From: Akebia trifoliata
Taxonomy: Eukaryota; Streptophyta; Magnoliopsida; Ranunculales; Lardizabalaceae
DNA: 64,000 nucleotides
Reading direction: 5' to 3'
Assembly (NCBI GenBank): GCA_017979445.1
Contig: CM030709.1
Coordinates: forward strand, 868,001-932,000
The position numbers and the translations under genes were made by a program. Below the pieces are notes generated by a model. It was not told where the DNA came from. It ran no database searches and saw nothing but the letters and a program-made list of their open reading frames with translations. Positions 1 through 11,601 of the stretch are shown here, one piece after another; the first letter of the stretch is position 1, and each line of letters opens with the position of its first letter.

Positions 1-349
1 TTCATCTTATTGAAGAAAATAGTTTCATACTTTTAGTTGTCAAAAATCCATTTAGGGTGAATGACAAATCGGCTTTTAAGAACCCCTATTAGCCATGGTT
101 TGTTGTATATGGTTTATAAGATTATTGAGTTTATAAGAGAAACTCTTTAATCCCACATCGGATAGGAATAAGAAAATTGTCTAGTTCTTATATAGAATTT
201 CTTATATCACTTAAGTGTATATGAGTGAGAGACTTGGATAAGCCCACGCACACGCACAAGGGGCCCATGGGCTCAAGAAGGATTTGATCATTGGTCCAAA
301 AAATCCTTAATGCGTGTGCGGGCATTACTCAGCTGATGTGGTCTTCACT
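1..349. other. Intergenic, possible LTR remnant
   Basis: No gene is visible. Around 152-165 the sequence TCCCACATCGG is followed by a TATA-like stretch near 198-212. That combination is common in plant LTR retrotransposon LTRs, but no LTR ends, primer site or coding domain can be seen. The assignment is inference only. Confidence 0.25.
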
Positions 350-900
350 AGGTCAATACTCAGCTGATGTGGTACGGACATGAAATTGTAGATTTTTTTT
401 CTTAGGATACACAATTTCACATCCCTGTAAAAGATGTGTAGTTGTGTATGATGAGAAAAATATCTATGATTCCATGTATGTGCCACGTCAACTAAGTGAA
501 GACTTTTTAGTTAGAACTGAGTGAAGACTTTTTAGTTAGAAAATCAGGATTTTTTTTTTGCCCCTAAATCCTTTCTCACAATCATGAGATTAGTATTGAA
601 TTTACATTGATCTCATTGAAATTCGACTTCTAAGTTTTGCAAAAAGATCATTTGGCTTCGAAGACCTAAAATGCCTCCACAAGTACTAATGCTCACCATG
701 TCAATGCAAGCTCATAAACCCAACCAAGTGCATAGCAAAACTGATTTTGGTACCTTTGTTGATCAAGGGATAGATGGTTTTGATTTGTCAAGAGAGTTGA
801 TCGATTCGTTTTGTGTCTTGAATTAGGGTAGACCTTCGAGAAATCTCAATCGAGAGAGAGGAATTCATCTTTTGGGCACGATTTGAGATATAAACACAAG
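350..900. repeat. Inverted repeat arm, pair of 20440-20900
   Basis: Read on the minus strand, this segment matches 20440-20900. Shared tracts include the TTAGAAGTCGAATTTCA region (about 620-640), the CTTCGAAGACCTAAAATGCC region (about 655-680), the TTGATCGATTCGTTTTG region (about 795-815) and a hairpin element with GTGAAGACTTT arms at about 350-545. In both places the arm lies immediately upstream of an RDM4 copy, but in opposite orientation relative to it. Confidence 0.75.
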
Positions 901-1029
901 AAAGGGTAAAGGATCGAGAACTTTTATTTTCTACCTTTAAAAGTATAAAGCAATTTTTTAAAACTTTTTAGAAAATGAAAATTTTAGTTTTTTGAAAATT
1001 GATGTTATCCAAACAAACCCTAAACTAGT

Positions 1030-2915
1030 CTTAAAGAGGAGACTATGGTCAAGGGCATGTCATCGAATTGGGTTTCTCAAAATTACGAAACTGTAGGGGA
1101 GGGATGGAGAGAGAGAGAGAGACACTCTGGCAATTTAGGTAACATAACCTATCTTTCTCAGTAAAAATCAAATCAGACTGAATGAAACTTGAATACTTCG
1201 AGTCCATAATCCATATTGGTTTTGTCTCAAAAAGTTGAAGAATCGAAACGTTTCGGTCCAAACATTCCAAAACGAAGTTGTTCTCTAGTTCTTAGTTTCG
1301 TGATATTCGGAACTATTTCTTAATTCACACTTTTCATCTTTTTCATTCGATGGGGAGAACTCTATGGTGGATGTTGGCAAAAGCTCTACTTCTTCAAATT
1401 TGAATTTGGTGGACATTAAACCAATGGTTGTTAAGGTCAAAAGCAAAGCTATCCAATCTTATCTTGAAGCCTTCTATGAGACCCAAATTCTTTTCGATTT
1501 CTATCATTCTATTTTGGTTTTTTCCAAACATATTGGAAACAAGATTTTAATTTGAGGAATTTTCATTGTTATTAGGATTAGAAATTAACGAAAGGCATCC
1601 TCTTAAGCGACGATTGTTGTTTAAGAATTAATTTTCTTAAATTGATTGGTTAAAATGATTAAACATATGTGTTTTTTTATTGGATTGGTTTTAGAGGAAT
1701 CGAAGGGAAAAAAAGATTTTTCGTTCAACATATAGAGACAGTGAGCAGCTCTGAGGCCTCACTCAATGTTTTGCAATCCTTAGTGGTCAGTATTGATTTG
1801 TTGTTTTATTGAAATTGGTTTTTTTTCCGAAACATTTAAAATGTGATGGTTACAAATCGAGTAATAATAAGTGATTGTTTCTTAAAAAGTTAAATTCTGC
1901 CTATGCATCTGAATTCCAAGCGGAGGGTGAGGAACGGAGACACACTTTCAAACAGGACAATGCAAGTTATATCTCTCTTCGAAATACAATCATTTGTGCA
2001 CTTTTTTATTCTTTTTTTATTTTGTATAATATATAGAATAGTTGTGAGAATGTGTTCATTGAAGGCAATGCATATATATAGTAGATTGATTTATTATAGT
2101 AATTCTTGTATTTAGAATACTAATTTATATTTTCATACCATAATAAATAGAGTTGAGGTAGGGTGACACAAACAAAGACACAAAGGAGACAAAACGATGG
2201 GGTGCCGCGCACATTACCACTACATCACTTTTGTCATCTTTGTGTCTTCTTTGTGTCATTCCAGCATTTTTCTAATAAATATATGGTATTAAAAGAAAGC
2301 TTCAACCTTTTTTTAATAGAATAATGCTGAAGTGAACTCTAACTGGAATCTCATGCCACATTTTGACGTGAAAGTGTATGGAAATCATAGATGCTTTTCA
2401 AAGATACCTTACATGATGATCCAATAATACATGAAATATATCATCTTTATGATGTTGTTCGCAATTGTCAGTGAGGAAAAATCCAACAAGATGAAAGAGT
2501 CAGAGTACGCAATACCATTCGGCAGTCTTTCTGTCATTTGTCCTTTCTTCAGTAGAGCCTTTCTCTGTTATGATCTGAGTCTTACTGGTTGTGCAAAGAT
2601 ACCTCATTGGAGGACAGCGCAATATTGTGCGGCTATTTGTCTTTAATAAGAGAGTTTCTTCCTTCTGTTGCCCGAGAAATTCAATCTGATATGCAGTGTT
2701 ATTTTACAATACAAGGTCCTCATTCTACCATTTGGTCTATTATAGATTTGATGTTATGTAGATTCTATTATAACCCACTAATGAATTGTGCCATCAGACC
2801 ACTTTGTCCATTTGTGGGCCACTTTTTTAGATGGTTTATGTACCAACTGGATGACCCTAAGTCTTCATGCCCCGAATATTTTATTGATTATGTCTGAGTT
2901 ACTCTTCACAACGTG
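1030..2915 (+). pseudogene. RDM4: Truncated RDM4/DMS4 pseudogene
   Basis: This is a broken duplicate of the intact gene at 21675-24990, covering its upstream sequence and exons 1-7 only. Exon 1 starts at ATG 1364 and reads through VVKVKSKAIQSYLEAF, against VVRVKRKAIQSHLEAF in the intact copy. Exon 2 (from about 1578) is cut after the codons for LKRRLL by an 82-bp deletion that removed its splice donor. Exon 3 (about 1693-1786) has extra A and T bases that shift the frame. Exon 4 is at about 1889-1959. Exon 5 and the first part of exon 6 are missing, and the exon 6 remnant begins near 2401. Exon 7 is at about 2605-2725. Exons 8-10, which encode the acidic C terminus, are absent. A MITE has inserted at 2150-2272. 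It cannot encode the full protein. Confidence 0.9.
2150..2272. mobile_element. 123-bp Mutator-like MITE with 9-bp TSD
   Basis: The element is flanked by the perfect 9-bp repeat TAATAAATA (2141-2149 and 2273-2281). Its ends are imperfect inverted repeats of about 45 bp: GACACAAACAAAGACACAAA on the left and the reverse complement of TTTGTGTCTTCTTTGTGTC on the right. The paralogous RDM4 intron has one uninterrupted TAATAAATA at 22534-22542, which is an empty site. A 9-bp duplication is typical of the Mutator superfamily. There is no coding capacity. Confidence 0.9.
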
Positions 2916-2939
2916 AAAACAATTTATATTTAACAATTT

Positions 2940-3180
2940 AAGACCGTCGAATTTCATAAAATTTGATGGACCAAGTCATCAAATTTTTCATTGTCAAATA
3001 TTTTTTTTCTACGGACCGAAACAATTAAATTAATGGAGGATGGGAGAAATTTGATGGCCCTAAGCCATCAAATTGGGGATCATAAAAAATTTCAATAGTC
3101 ATAAAGCATCAATTTGTTTTCTAAAATTTGTAAGCTTTGGCCCATTGAATTTTCTTGTCAAAATTTTTAATTTTGACATA
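2940..3180. repeat. AT-rich repeat with two palindromic AAATTTGATGG motifs
   Basis: Two short palindromic motifs occur, AAATTTGATGGACCAAGTCATCAAA (read in halves, about 2957-2983) and a similar one at about 3048-3074. They resemble the centre of the foldback element at 37975-38170. The segment separates the RDM4 pseudogene from the hAT remnant. No gene is visible. Confidence 0.4.
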
Positions 3181-3184
3181 GTGT

Positions 3185-3930
3185 GAGTTTGGGTCATTGT
3201 AATGTCAACCCATCTAACATGATTATTAAATGGGCTGGTCTAGGTTAGGAGCATCTACCCATTGTGACATGTTTAATTATTCTGATGTTGACGTGTAGTT
3301 TTAAATATATCAACAATTATTTAAAAAGTTTTTTAAATTACCCACTTTTGATGATAAAACTTAATTTATGCTTTGTAATATTTAATTTATATTGATAGAG
3401 ATTGATTTATAGGGTTGTGACTTTAGTTTTAGTAATGGTATTTTATTTTTGTGGAGGAAATGAAACATATTTTTTTCCAATAAAGATTAGAATTTTATTA
3501 AACAAATTATATATGGGTCGGGTCAAGTATATCTATTTATAAATGGGATGGGTTAGTGGATTTAAGTTTTTGACATAATTATTAAATGGGTCGGATTTAG
3601 ATTTGGTAAATTTTCATAATACCCTTATCTTAACACGACACGATCCATTGCCACCCCTATGTGTAACTCAAATTGTGTGAGTGCATGCCGTTGAGCCATG
3701 CCTATCAATGCGCAATCATGCAATAATCATTTTTTCATTCAAAACCAATTATAAATAAATTAAATTAAAATTAAAACACTGTAAATTTTGATGCAATAAA
3801 CAAAAATCTTATATAACATAAATACAATATCAATATACAAAATTCCAATCTAACTTTTAGGAATTTTGTCAAAATAACTAAATTGAATATAAATTTTTAA
3901 ATAATGCATTGACGTTAGAGCACAATACAC
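3185..3930. repeat. Block B copy 1 with truncated hAT element
   Basis: The segment matches 16790-17450. It contains the right part of a hAT-type element ending at the terminal motif ATTGCCACCCCTA (about 3647-3659), followed by the flank TGTGTAACTCAAATT that is also present in copy 2. The left terminus of the element is missing here. Because the flank beyond the element is shared, this is a segmental duplication rather than an independent insertion. Confidence 0.8.
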
Positions 3931-4769
3931 TTGGGCTTTGACTGCTTTTTGTTGGCCTACATCTTTGGTGTACCTAGTAACCAAAAATTGTCTTGATTAG
4001 TGATTTCTAGATGTTGGATTCGGCCATTTATCATCATGGGCTTCAAACCCAAATCTTTTATCTGTGCCCATCTACATGATGAAAAAAGCTCAGATCAAGT
4101 TGCTAGAAGTGACCAATCACACTCAATTTTTGTATTTTACAAATATGATCACTTGAGCATTGAGATTGGTGGTGATATTGGGCCCAGCAAATTAGCATCC
4201 ACCGAAATAATATTATGTTTGTTTAGGGGGGAAAAAGTGTTTTAAAAATAATATGAATTTTGAACTTAAATTTGGAAAATGGCCATTATTTTAAGTTCGA
4301 ATTTTTTTTTTTTTTGCATAAAGTTGACACATGTAAATATGGCCATAAACATGTTAATTGCAGTTATGAACGGCCAAAGCCCCCGATAATGGAACGCCTT
4401 TCTTTTTCATAATTAGAACAGGTTTTGGGTGTTGCTCTTAAACGGCTACCACTGTGGAATGGTTTGCAGAACTCATCAAATTCCTGATCCCATCATATTC
4501 ATGTTTCCGTGCACACAGATTTTCCCTTGATCAGCTGTATTTAAGGTCTAGCAAACTCACAACTTTGATTTTTCATGTATATTTTGCACTTACCTTGTAA
4601 TGTATCAATTACCAGCATGAAGATATATCAGCAACATTCAGTGCTGAAGTTGGTTCGCATGACTGTAAGATGTGTATCTTCACTCCCTCCACCGTCTCTC
4701 ATTCAGTGTTTTAGTAACACCAATGATTCAAGGCACGTTTCAACCTAAAGGTAAGTCTTGTTTTGGGGT
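3931..4769. other. Intergenic, nothing recognised
   Basis: No gene, RNA or element could be recognised. Short open stretches around 4000-4245 and 4610-4700 have no family resemblance that I can identify. Confidence 0.4.
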
Positions 4770-5309
4770 ATGATTTAAGGGGGTCAGGTTGGACTTAGTG
4801 AGCCAAAAATCAAAGTGATTTCAGATTAACCCGAAGACTTAAACTCGGTATGGACACACATTGAGAAGGTGCAAGTCTATATCCTTCTAGATGATCCACA
4901 ACAGTGTGTGCTACTGCAAGATCTCTAACTAATGTACAATTTTTTTCATGGGAGCATGAAGAACAAATGTATACCAAAAAGCTTTTATCATTTCTGCCAT
5001 GAAAGAAAACAAAACTTACACATAGAAGTGAAAAAAAAAACTATTTTTTCTCCTCAGTTTATCACCACTCATAAGAGTAAAAATACAAGGAAAAGAAAAG
5101 TACAAATGTGGCAAGGCAAGAGAAAGCTCAAACCCAGGCAGGTTTGTTAGCATCTATTTGTCTCTCTTGTTTTCTTTTTCCATCCAGGTGAAGGCATGTC
5201 ACAGTATGAAAGATGGCTCTGCAAAATTGAAAAAAAGAATAAAAAATATGCAACAAAAGGACTAGAAGATCAACAGTATAGTTAAAAAAAAAGGTTTGAA
5301 ATCAGTTTA

Positions 5310-5740
5310 CCATCTTGGGAAAGAATGCCCTTGTTCCCCACATTTAAAAGCACTACGGATCCGAAAGAAATTTCCTATTTGAGAGTGGTCATGTCATCAA
5401 TAGATGATTAACAAGTAGCACAAATGTATAAAAATAAAATACTTAACCTATGCAACATAAAAATGTTTAAGCTTTTCTCTCTAAGGGGAATCTTTGCAAA
5501 GAATTTTTCTTAAATTAAAGAGAAAAAAAATATGAAACTCTTAACTTCCAAGTTTACACTGCATGACAAAAGTTAAGTTACACAAGAAATTAGAAACATA
5601 TCTCGACAGAGAAGGAATCTTAAATTTGAATGGGCAAAAAATTGCATACCTTTACCAACACTGCGCCCAAGGTTGTTATTTTGTTTTGATGGGTCAATAA
5701 CAATGTTCAGATGTTTCAAACATAAATCCCCCATCGCTTT
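5310..5740 (-). pseudogene. Nucleotidyltransferase (PAP/OAS1 type) relic, copy 1
   Basis: Two minus-strand exon relics are readable. One, about 5640-5745, translates as KHLNIVIDPSKQNNNLGRSV. The other, about 5310-5385, translates as GNFFRIRSAFKCG and then goes out of frame. The pair corresponds to the conserved LNIIDPL-NNLGRSV-GNF-RIRSAF segment of plant nucleotidyltransferases with a PAP/OAS1 substrate-binding domain (TRF/poly(A)-polymerase-like). The exon upstream of these, seen in copy 2, has mostly been deleted near 6120-6180. No catalytic-domain exons are visible, so this is a dead fragment. Confidence 0.72.
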
Positions 5741-7904
5741 CCATTGTCTCAATTACAAAAAGCACGAAAAAAGTTAGGATTACAAGTAAACAAGAAATGA
5801 ATCATTCCAATAGTATAAAGTAAATTGAGGGATGTTGCTTAATCACTTTTTTTTTTTTTTTTATTTTCATTTTTATTAGTTAGTATGAAAATAAATAGTA
5901 AGCTCATCTGATAATGTGCTAAAACCTTTAAAAAAAATTAACAGAGAAATTATAGAATATAAATGGTACCGATGAAAACGTAATATAACCTAATAATTTC
6001 CTTTTCAAGATACGTTTATCCATGATTTCTAAATTTTATAATTCTTCGTGTGCTAAACTATTGATGAACAAATTATAAATAATTTATCTATAATTTTGAG
6101 AGGAAAGTAGACTAACCTCTTCATTAAGGTATCGGATTGTTCTGCTCTTCTCTTTGGTAGATACGTTTTCAACGGCACAGTACCAAAAGTGAACTAAAAA
6201 CAGTGAAGCTCAAAAAATCAACGAAGAAATTCTTGTCTTCAATGAGAAGAGATTTAATTCTTTTCCATGAGTAGAGCAATAGAATGTGCATATGGGGTAT
6301 CACATTCAAGTTTAAAGAAACCACTCCTTACAAGAAGAAGGCTTATTATTCTATTTAAAAGAAAGAAAATGCAATTCAATCTGAAATCCCAATCACATAT
6401 CACCCACAATTTTTTACTTATTAGGTAGCTTGTGGCCATCATCTCTAAAGTATAAACTATTGTAATGGAACTTAACTGTTAGATTAATCCCAACTTTTTT
6501 GAACTCTTAAAGACTAAGAAAAATAAATAATTAGTATTCTTATTTTTTAAACATAAGCTCGTTCCTACTAAATTATAGATAAATTTCACTCGGATGCCTC
6601 ACAGATCGAGATGACTCTCCAGAGTTGGTCTCATCCGAGATTTAAAACCATACATCAAACAAACAAGACAACTAGGTTCATTTTTTGTTTGTGTGATCAA
6701 AAGAAATCAGCATAGCATCTAAACTAAATAGTACTCTGCCTCTATACGTCTTTTGTATTGACAGTTAAAAAGAAGTTTCTCTAAGAAACTTAAAGAGATT
6801 TATAACAAAATAATACAAGTGAGATCCTGACATAGTCACTAAATTCTCTGAATAAAGAACAAGCCAATTAATTTGATAAATTAATCGATGACTTATCGAT
6901 TGATTGCGAAATATGGTAAAAAATTTCTATGAGATTTTCACATAATGTGATTTTGAGAAGAATTGGTTCTTTTATTGTTAATAGCCCAAAATAGTCATTG
7001 ATAATTACATGTTGTGCACATGCAAATGGCAAGAGTTAGGACACACTAACTCAAAATGAAGTATATATTTTATATCTTAATTTCAAATTGGGTTAGACCC
7101 ATCTAACTATAGATTACTGAAGTGGAAATTTAAATGGAAAAGAAAGTTAATACTTTGAAAATAATTAAAACAATTCACAACATATTAAAAAGAACAGTCT
7201 ACTAATGTGTAGTTTAGTATATCGTTTGAAAATCATTTTCTTTTAAATATAAATTACATATTCAGTTTAATTTAAAATTATATAGTAAATATAGTAGATT
7301 TATTATGACTAAAGCAAGAAAGAAAATAATTCATGTAATTCTTAATAAATACCATTTAGTATTCTTAAAATCACTTTCATTACTCCTACATCACGTGCGG
7401 TGCGCATGCCCAAGGTGGATCAAGAACAATAAGAAATAAAATATAATTTTCTAGGGAATTAAAGTATTATATTTATTAAATTATTACTTGATTTTCTATG
7501 AGTTACATGAGAAAAAAAAAATTATTTAACCTTCTTATTGTGATGGGGCTAATAAACACATTATGCGCAAACACCATAGGTATAGCATGGTGCATTCACA
7601 CAAACAAGACAAAGAACTACCCTCCAATGACATATGTTTTGTACATCGATCTACTAAAAAATAATATAAAAAAATGAAGATAGTGAAAGTAAATACTAGC
7701 TTACTTTCAATAACAAAAGACTTGGCTCTAAGCAGAGTGGGATGAAGGAACATGACTCATTTAGCGGATCCCAAATCTTCCGACTAAAACTTTCTTGTAG
7801 CACACCTATCAAAAAACAATAACAAAGTGGGGTGAGGGATAAGTGAATACTTGCTATGTATCATGTAACCTAAAATCATAACTACCTTTGAAAACTAACA
7901 TCAT

Positions 7905-8580
7905 GGTTTAAAATCTTGCTTCGCTCCAATGTTTCAATTTCTTCAAAAATCAAAAAGAAACTGAAACATTGTCGAAACATTCTAAAAATATTCGAAACAT
8001 TCAAAATATTAATAACATTTCTAAAAAAGTTCTTTCCCAGAAGACCATGGTCAAAAGGGTATTTCAACAGTTTAACAATATACGGGTATAAAACATATTT
8101 ACTAGAATATGAGGACTGATCTATATGTCCTAGTCCTCTAATGAAGACCAAGGTCAAAGGTGTTTTACTTGTTGGTGAAGGAAAGGTAGAGAAACTTTTA
8201 TCTAAAAGCTTGTAAAGCAAGTCAAGGAATTCATAATGTCAAGAGAAGAAAGAGAAAGCAGTTATTCTCTCCCCAGATCTCTCGTAAGATTTCTCTTTCT
8301 CCTCTTGCAGATCTCACTCACGAGATTTCTCACTCTCCTCTCGTAGATCTCACTAGTCAGATTTCTCTCGCAAATCCCTCCCTCAGATATCTTTGGCACA
8401 TCTCTCTTCCCCAAATATCTTTGTTAGAGATCACTAAATCATAAAAAATAAAAATAAAAAATTACATCAAAATTTGGAATGTTTCAATTTGTATGTGGTT
8501 TCTTTTTGACATGACAAAAATCCCAAATGTTTCATATGAAACCTTACGAAACGAAAAAAAAAATGTTTAAAACAATAAAA
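7905..8580. repeat. Interspersed GAAACATT repeat element, copy 1
   Basis: The element begins near TTTAAAATCTTGCTTCGCTCC and contains many GAAACATT(C) motifs. It has the phrase AGACCAAGGTCAAAGG, a pyrimidine-rich tract of AGATCTC/AGATTTCTC units (about 8265-8430), and ends near 8580 with inverted GTTTCATATGAAACC-type sequence. Related copies lie at 15105-15795 and 25935-26480. A short related piece stands upstream of both RDM4 copies (about 1035-1270 and 21345-21625). I cannot classify it. Confidence 0.55.
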
Positions 8581-9521
8581 ATATATCACATGATATACAA
8601 ATCAATGAAAATTTCCATCCACTAGATTAAAAGGTTGATACACCTACATTGCAGGATTCTGCTTAAAATGACCGATGATTGATTTACCATTTGCCCTCTT
8701 TGACGATCATATTCACCTACAATTACCTATAAAATGGAAAATATTTGTAAATTGAAGTCCCGATATTTTTTTTATTTGAATCATGACAATGAAAATAGAT
8801 ACAAAATGTAAGAATAGAAATAAAGAAACTCGTTGATGAAATATGTTTAACTTAACCTTAATATTAAAACCTATTCAAAAAATAAGACCCCTTACCAAGT
8901 AAATGGGGAAGATTGTCGAATCGACGTCTTCCATGCCTAGTGGAGAAAAACATGAATCACTAGGTTTCATCTTCTCAATGTGATAACATGATTCATTTTC
9001 ATCAAATCGCTAAACATTCATGTTACAATTTTTCCCTTCAAACTTACTGTAAATTTCTTCGATGCTCTACCTGAAGAGAGCGTGAGTATAAATAACGTGC
9101 GAGCAAGGAGGTATTGTCAGGTTTACTGAGCTACAGACTGTAACTAATAAATGTTACATTAAAAATTATATTATTTAACATTTTTTATAATTTCTAAAAT
9201 GAATACAGACAACATTCTCATCATTTCTGCTGACCTGCCTATTTTGTTTTTAATATGGATTTTCTTGTAACGCTCCATGCAGGTTTTCTTGTAACGCCCC
9301 ATGTACAGTCTGTCAGTGTTCAGTCTGAACATACATTAATTAACCGAGTTGTAAAGAAACCGTTGGTATCTAGCCCAGATCCGATCGGGTCAAGAGACAT
9401 CAACACACAACCGAACCATATTTTTATTTGGATATACTTGATGAAACCTAACACACTAAATTCGGATTCAGATCACTTGGATTTCAGATAAAATCCGTAC
9501 CATTTTAAGCCCTACTTAAAA

Positions 9522-9830
9522 CAAAGGTCAAGGGACAAACGAGTTTTAGATTCAACTCCTATAGGATGATATAGGTTTAAAAGAAAATGAATATGAATTG
9601 AGTTTTGATATACTTATATATTTTCTCTTAAAATGTATTTTAATTCATTGACTTAAAACATTCGAATCAGGCACAACTAAACTTTGATTTTCAATTGTTC
9701 TAAACCTAATGTCAATACATGATTGGCTCAAATATTCTCCTATCACAACTTTGATCAATAATCGACAATTTCCTTAAATTTATTCCTCGAGATTCATAAT
9801 AATTTTTATGGCATTACATTCCAAAACACA
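9522..9830. repeat. Block D copy 1
   Basis: The segment matches 17697-17996, starting CAAAGGTCAAGGGACAAA and ending near the CATTACATTCCA region. No coding potential is evident. Copy 2 abuts the PDS5 exon fragment. Confidence 0.75.
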
Positions 9831-9849
9831 ATATCCCTTGCAGGTCATT

Positions 9850-11049
9850 GAGAGATTGATTTTGTTACCTAAATATTACTATCATTAGGATTCCAAGCGA
9901 ATCAATTAAACAATGAGAAACTCTTTATCACATAAAATATTTTCAACATTTGTTTTGTCATCTTGAAATTAATTATTTAATTATATTATAATAAAATAAG
10001 AGGGATTTTATTGCCCAACCAAGCTTCTTTAACGCCACCCCAATTCATATGTAAATCACCAAAGATTCAACACAAAACTTGCGGTGGTGTTAGCAAAAGT
10101 GGAGTGGTGATAAAAGCTCTCTAAAATAATCATTTAGAATCATCAATAAAAATGTGAGTATGTATTTTGAATGTTAGTAATTGTTCTTTTTTCATTATTT
10201 AATATTTTTTCAATTACATGGGCATGGATTCCTTATTTGAGACTTACCATTACTTAGTACATCAATAATAATCCAATATACATTGTGTTGCAACAACTTT
10301 TTTTAACCTACTTAAGGGCAATCAAAGTAATCAAATGACTATTTAATACAAATATATTCCTTGAGTCTACAAAAATGTTGATAAGATTTTGTTGATAAGA
10401 ATAATTGATAATAAATTCTATAATAAGCTTCTCAAGCAGAATCAATACGTGCACAATTAATCACCTATGTGTTGATGGTTGTCCCCTCTACCTTAGCTTG
10501 AGAATTATTTACTCCACGTGTAAGGGATGTCTCAGGCGCACAGAGCACCACCTTTAGTGTTTCAATATCATCGTCAACTTGAAGCCTTAGCCTAAAGATT
10601 TGGGTTTTGCTCTCTAGAGTTCCTAATCATTTGAGTCCTGGGTAATCAATTTGATTAAAAAAAACAGGCCAAAATGGTTCCACTTGGAATGGTGGCTACA
10701 TTTCGGTTTGAAAGCCAAAGCCTACTCAGGGCATGAGTTTGGAGTCGTAAACAATACAATGAAAATGCTAGCATTAGTGATAAATTCTCATACATATAAA
10801 ATATTGGAATGAAATCTGCATAAATTTGTAAAGAGTCGAAGAAATGAAATATATATATATCATTGTTATTTAGGTTGATGGATGATTCTTGAACGCTCCA
10901 AGTTATTCAAGCCTGCCCAAACAACTGGTCCAACTGGAGCTGAGCAGATTTTGTGAAGAGCCCTTTTGCCATAAAATACTCTTGTTAAGATGTTTCTGAC
11001 TCTTATTTTGAAGGAAAATCCAGTTAAGCTGAAGGTAAGGTTGGACACT
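9850..11049. other. Intergenic, one open minus-strand stretch
   Basis: There is no recognisable gene. On the minus strand, about 10500-10620 reads without stops as LESKTQIFRLRLQVDDDIE and onward, a polar coiled-coil-like stretch that could be an exon relic. I do not recognise the family. CTTTAACGCCACCCCAATTCAT near 10028 recurs in a similar form at about 30210. Confidence 0.35.
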
Positions 11050-11601
11050 TAGGGATTTAAGGGGTCAGGTTGGACACTTGGTGGGCAAAAAATCAAAGTG
11101 ACCTTAGATTAACCCGAAAACTTAAACTTGGTCTGGACACACATTGAGCAGGTGCAAGTCTATATCCTTCTAGATGGTCCACAAGAGTGTGTGCTACTGC
11201 AAGATCTCAAATTCAAGATACAAATGTTTACATGGGGGCTTTAAGAACAAATGTAAACCAAAAAGCTTTTATCATTTCTGCCATGAAAGAACACAAAACT
11301 TTTACATACAAGTTAAAGACAACTATTTTTTCTCCTCAGTTTATCACCACTCATGGGAAAGAAAAAAAAGGAAAAAAAAAATGTACAAATGTGGCAAGGC
11401 AAGAAAAAGTTCAAACCCAGGCAGGTTTGTTAGCATCTACTTGTCTCTCTAGATTTTAATCATTTCTATCTATGTACAATCAGAGTGGGGAAGTCCTTTT
11501 CATCGGTCAGACCATGTGACTGCATTGCAACCCTGCAGATCCAAGCACGAGAAAAACTAAATCATTATCTTAGGTATGTTGTAGAACACCAAATCAAATT
11601 T

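Larger units (their letters stand above)
4770..9370. repeat. Block C copy 1 (segmental duplication)
   Basis: This block aligns with 11050-16605 in the same orientation. Shared landmarks are GGGTCAGGTTGGAC at 4780, GTGTGTGCTACTGCAAGATC at about 4905, the nucleotidyltransferase relic at about 5310-5740, ATCACGTGCGGTGCGCATG at about 7391, the pyrimidine-rich AGATCTC tract at about 8265-8430, and GTACAGTCTGTCAGTGTTCA near 9303. Copy 1 lacks about 420 bp present in copy 2 at 11460-11880. The two copies are also unalignable between about 6930-7295 (copy 1) and 13500-14495 (copy 2). Confidence 0.88.

Noticed and set aside
7882..8220. 112-codon minus-strand frame
   Set aside because: It lies entirely in the GAAACATT repeat element, and its plus-strand counterpart is equally open. 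There is no family signal.
11174..11459. Two overlapping frames of about 90 codons in block C copy 2
   Set aside because: The homologous DNA in copy 1 keeps only part of either frame, and the peptide has no recognisable family. The similarity reflects the DNA duplication, not coding selection.
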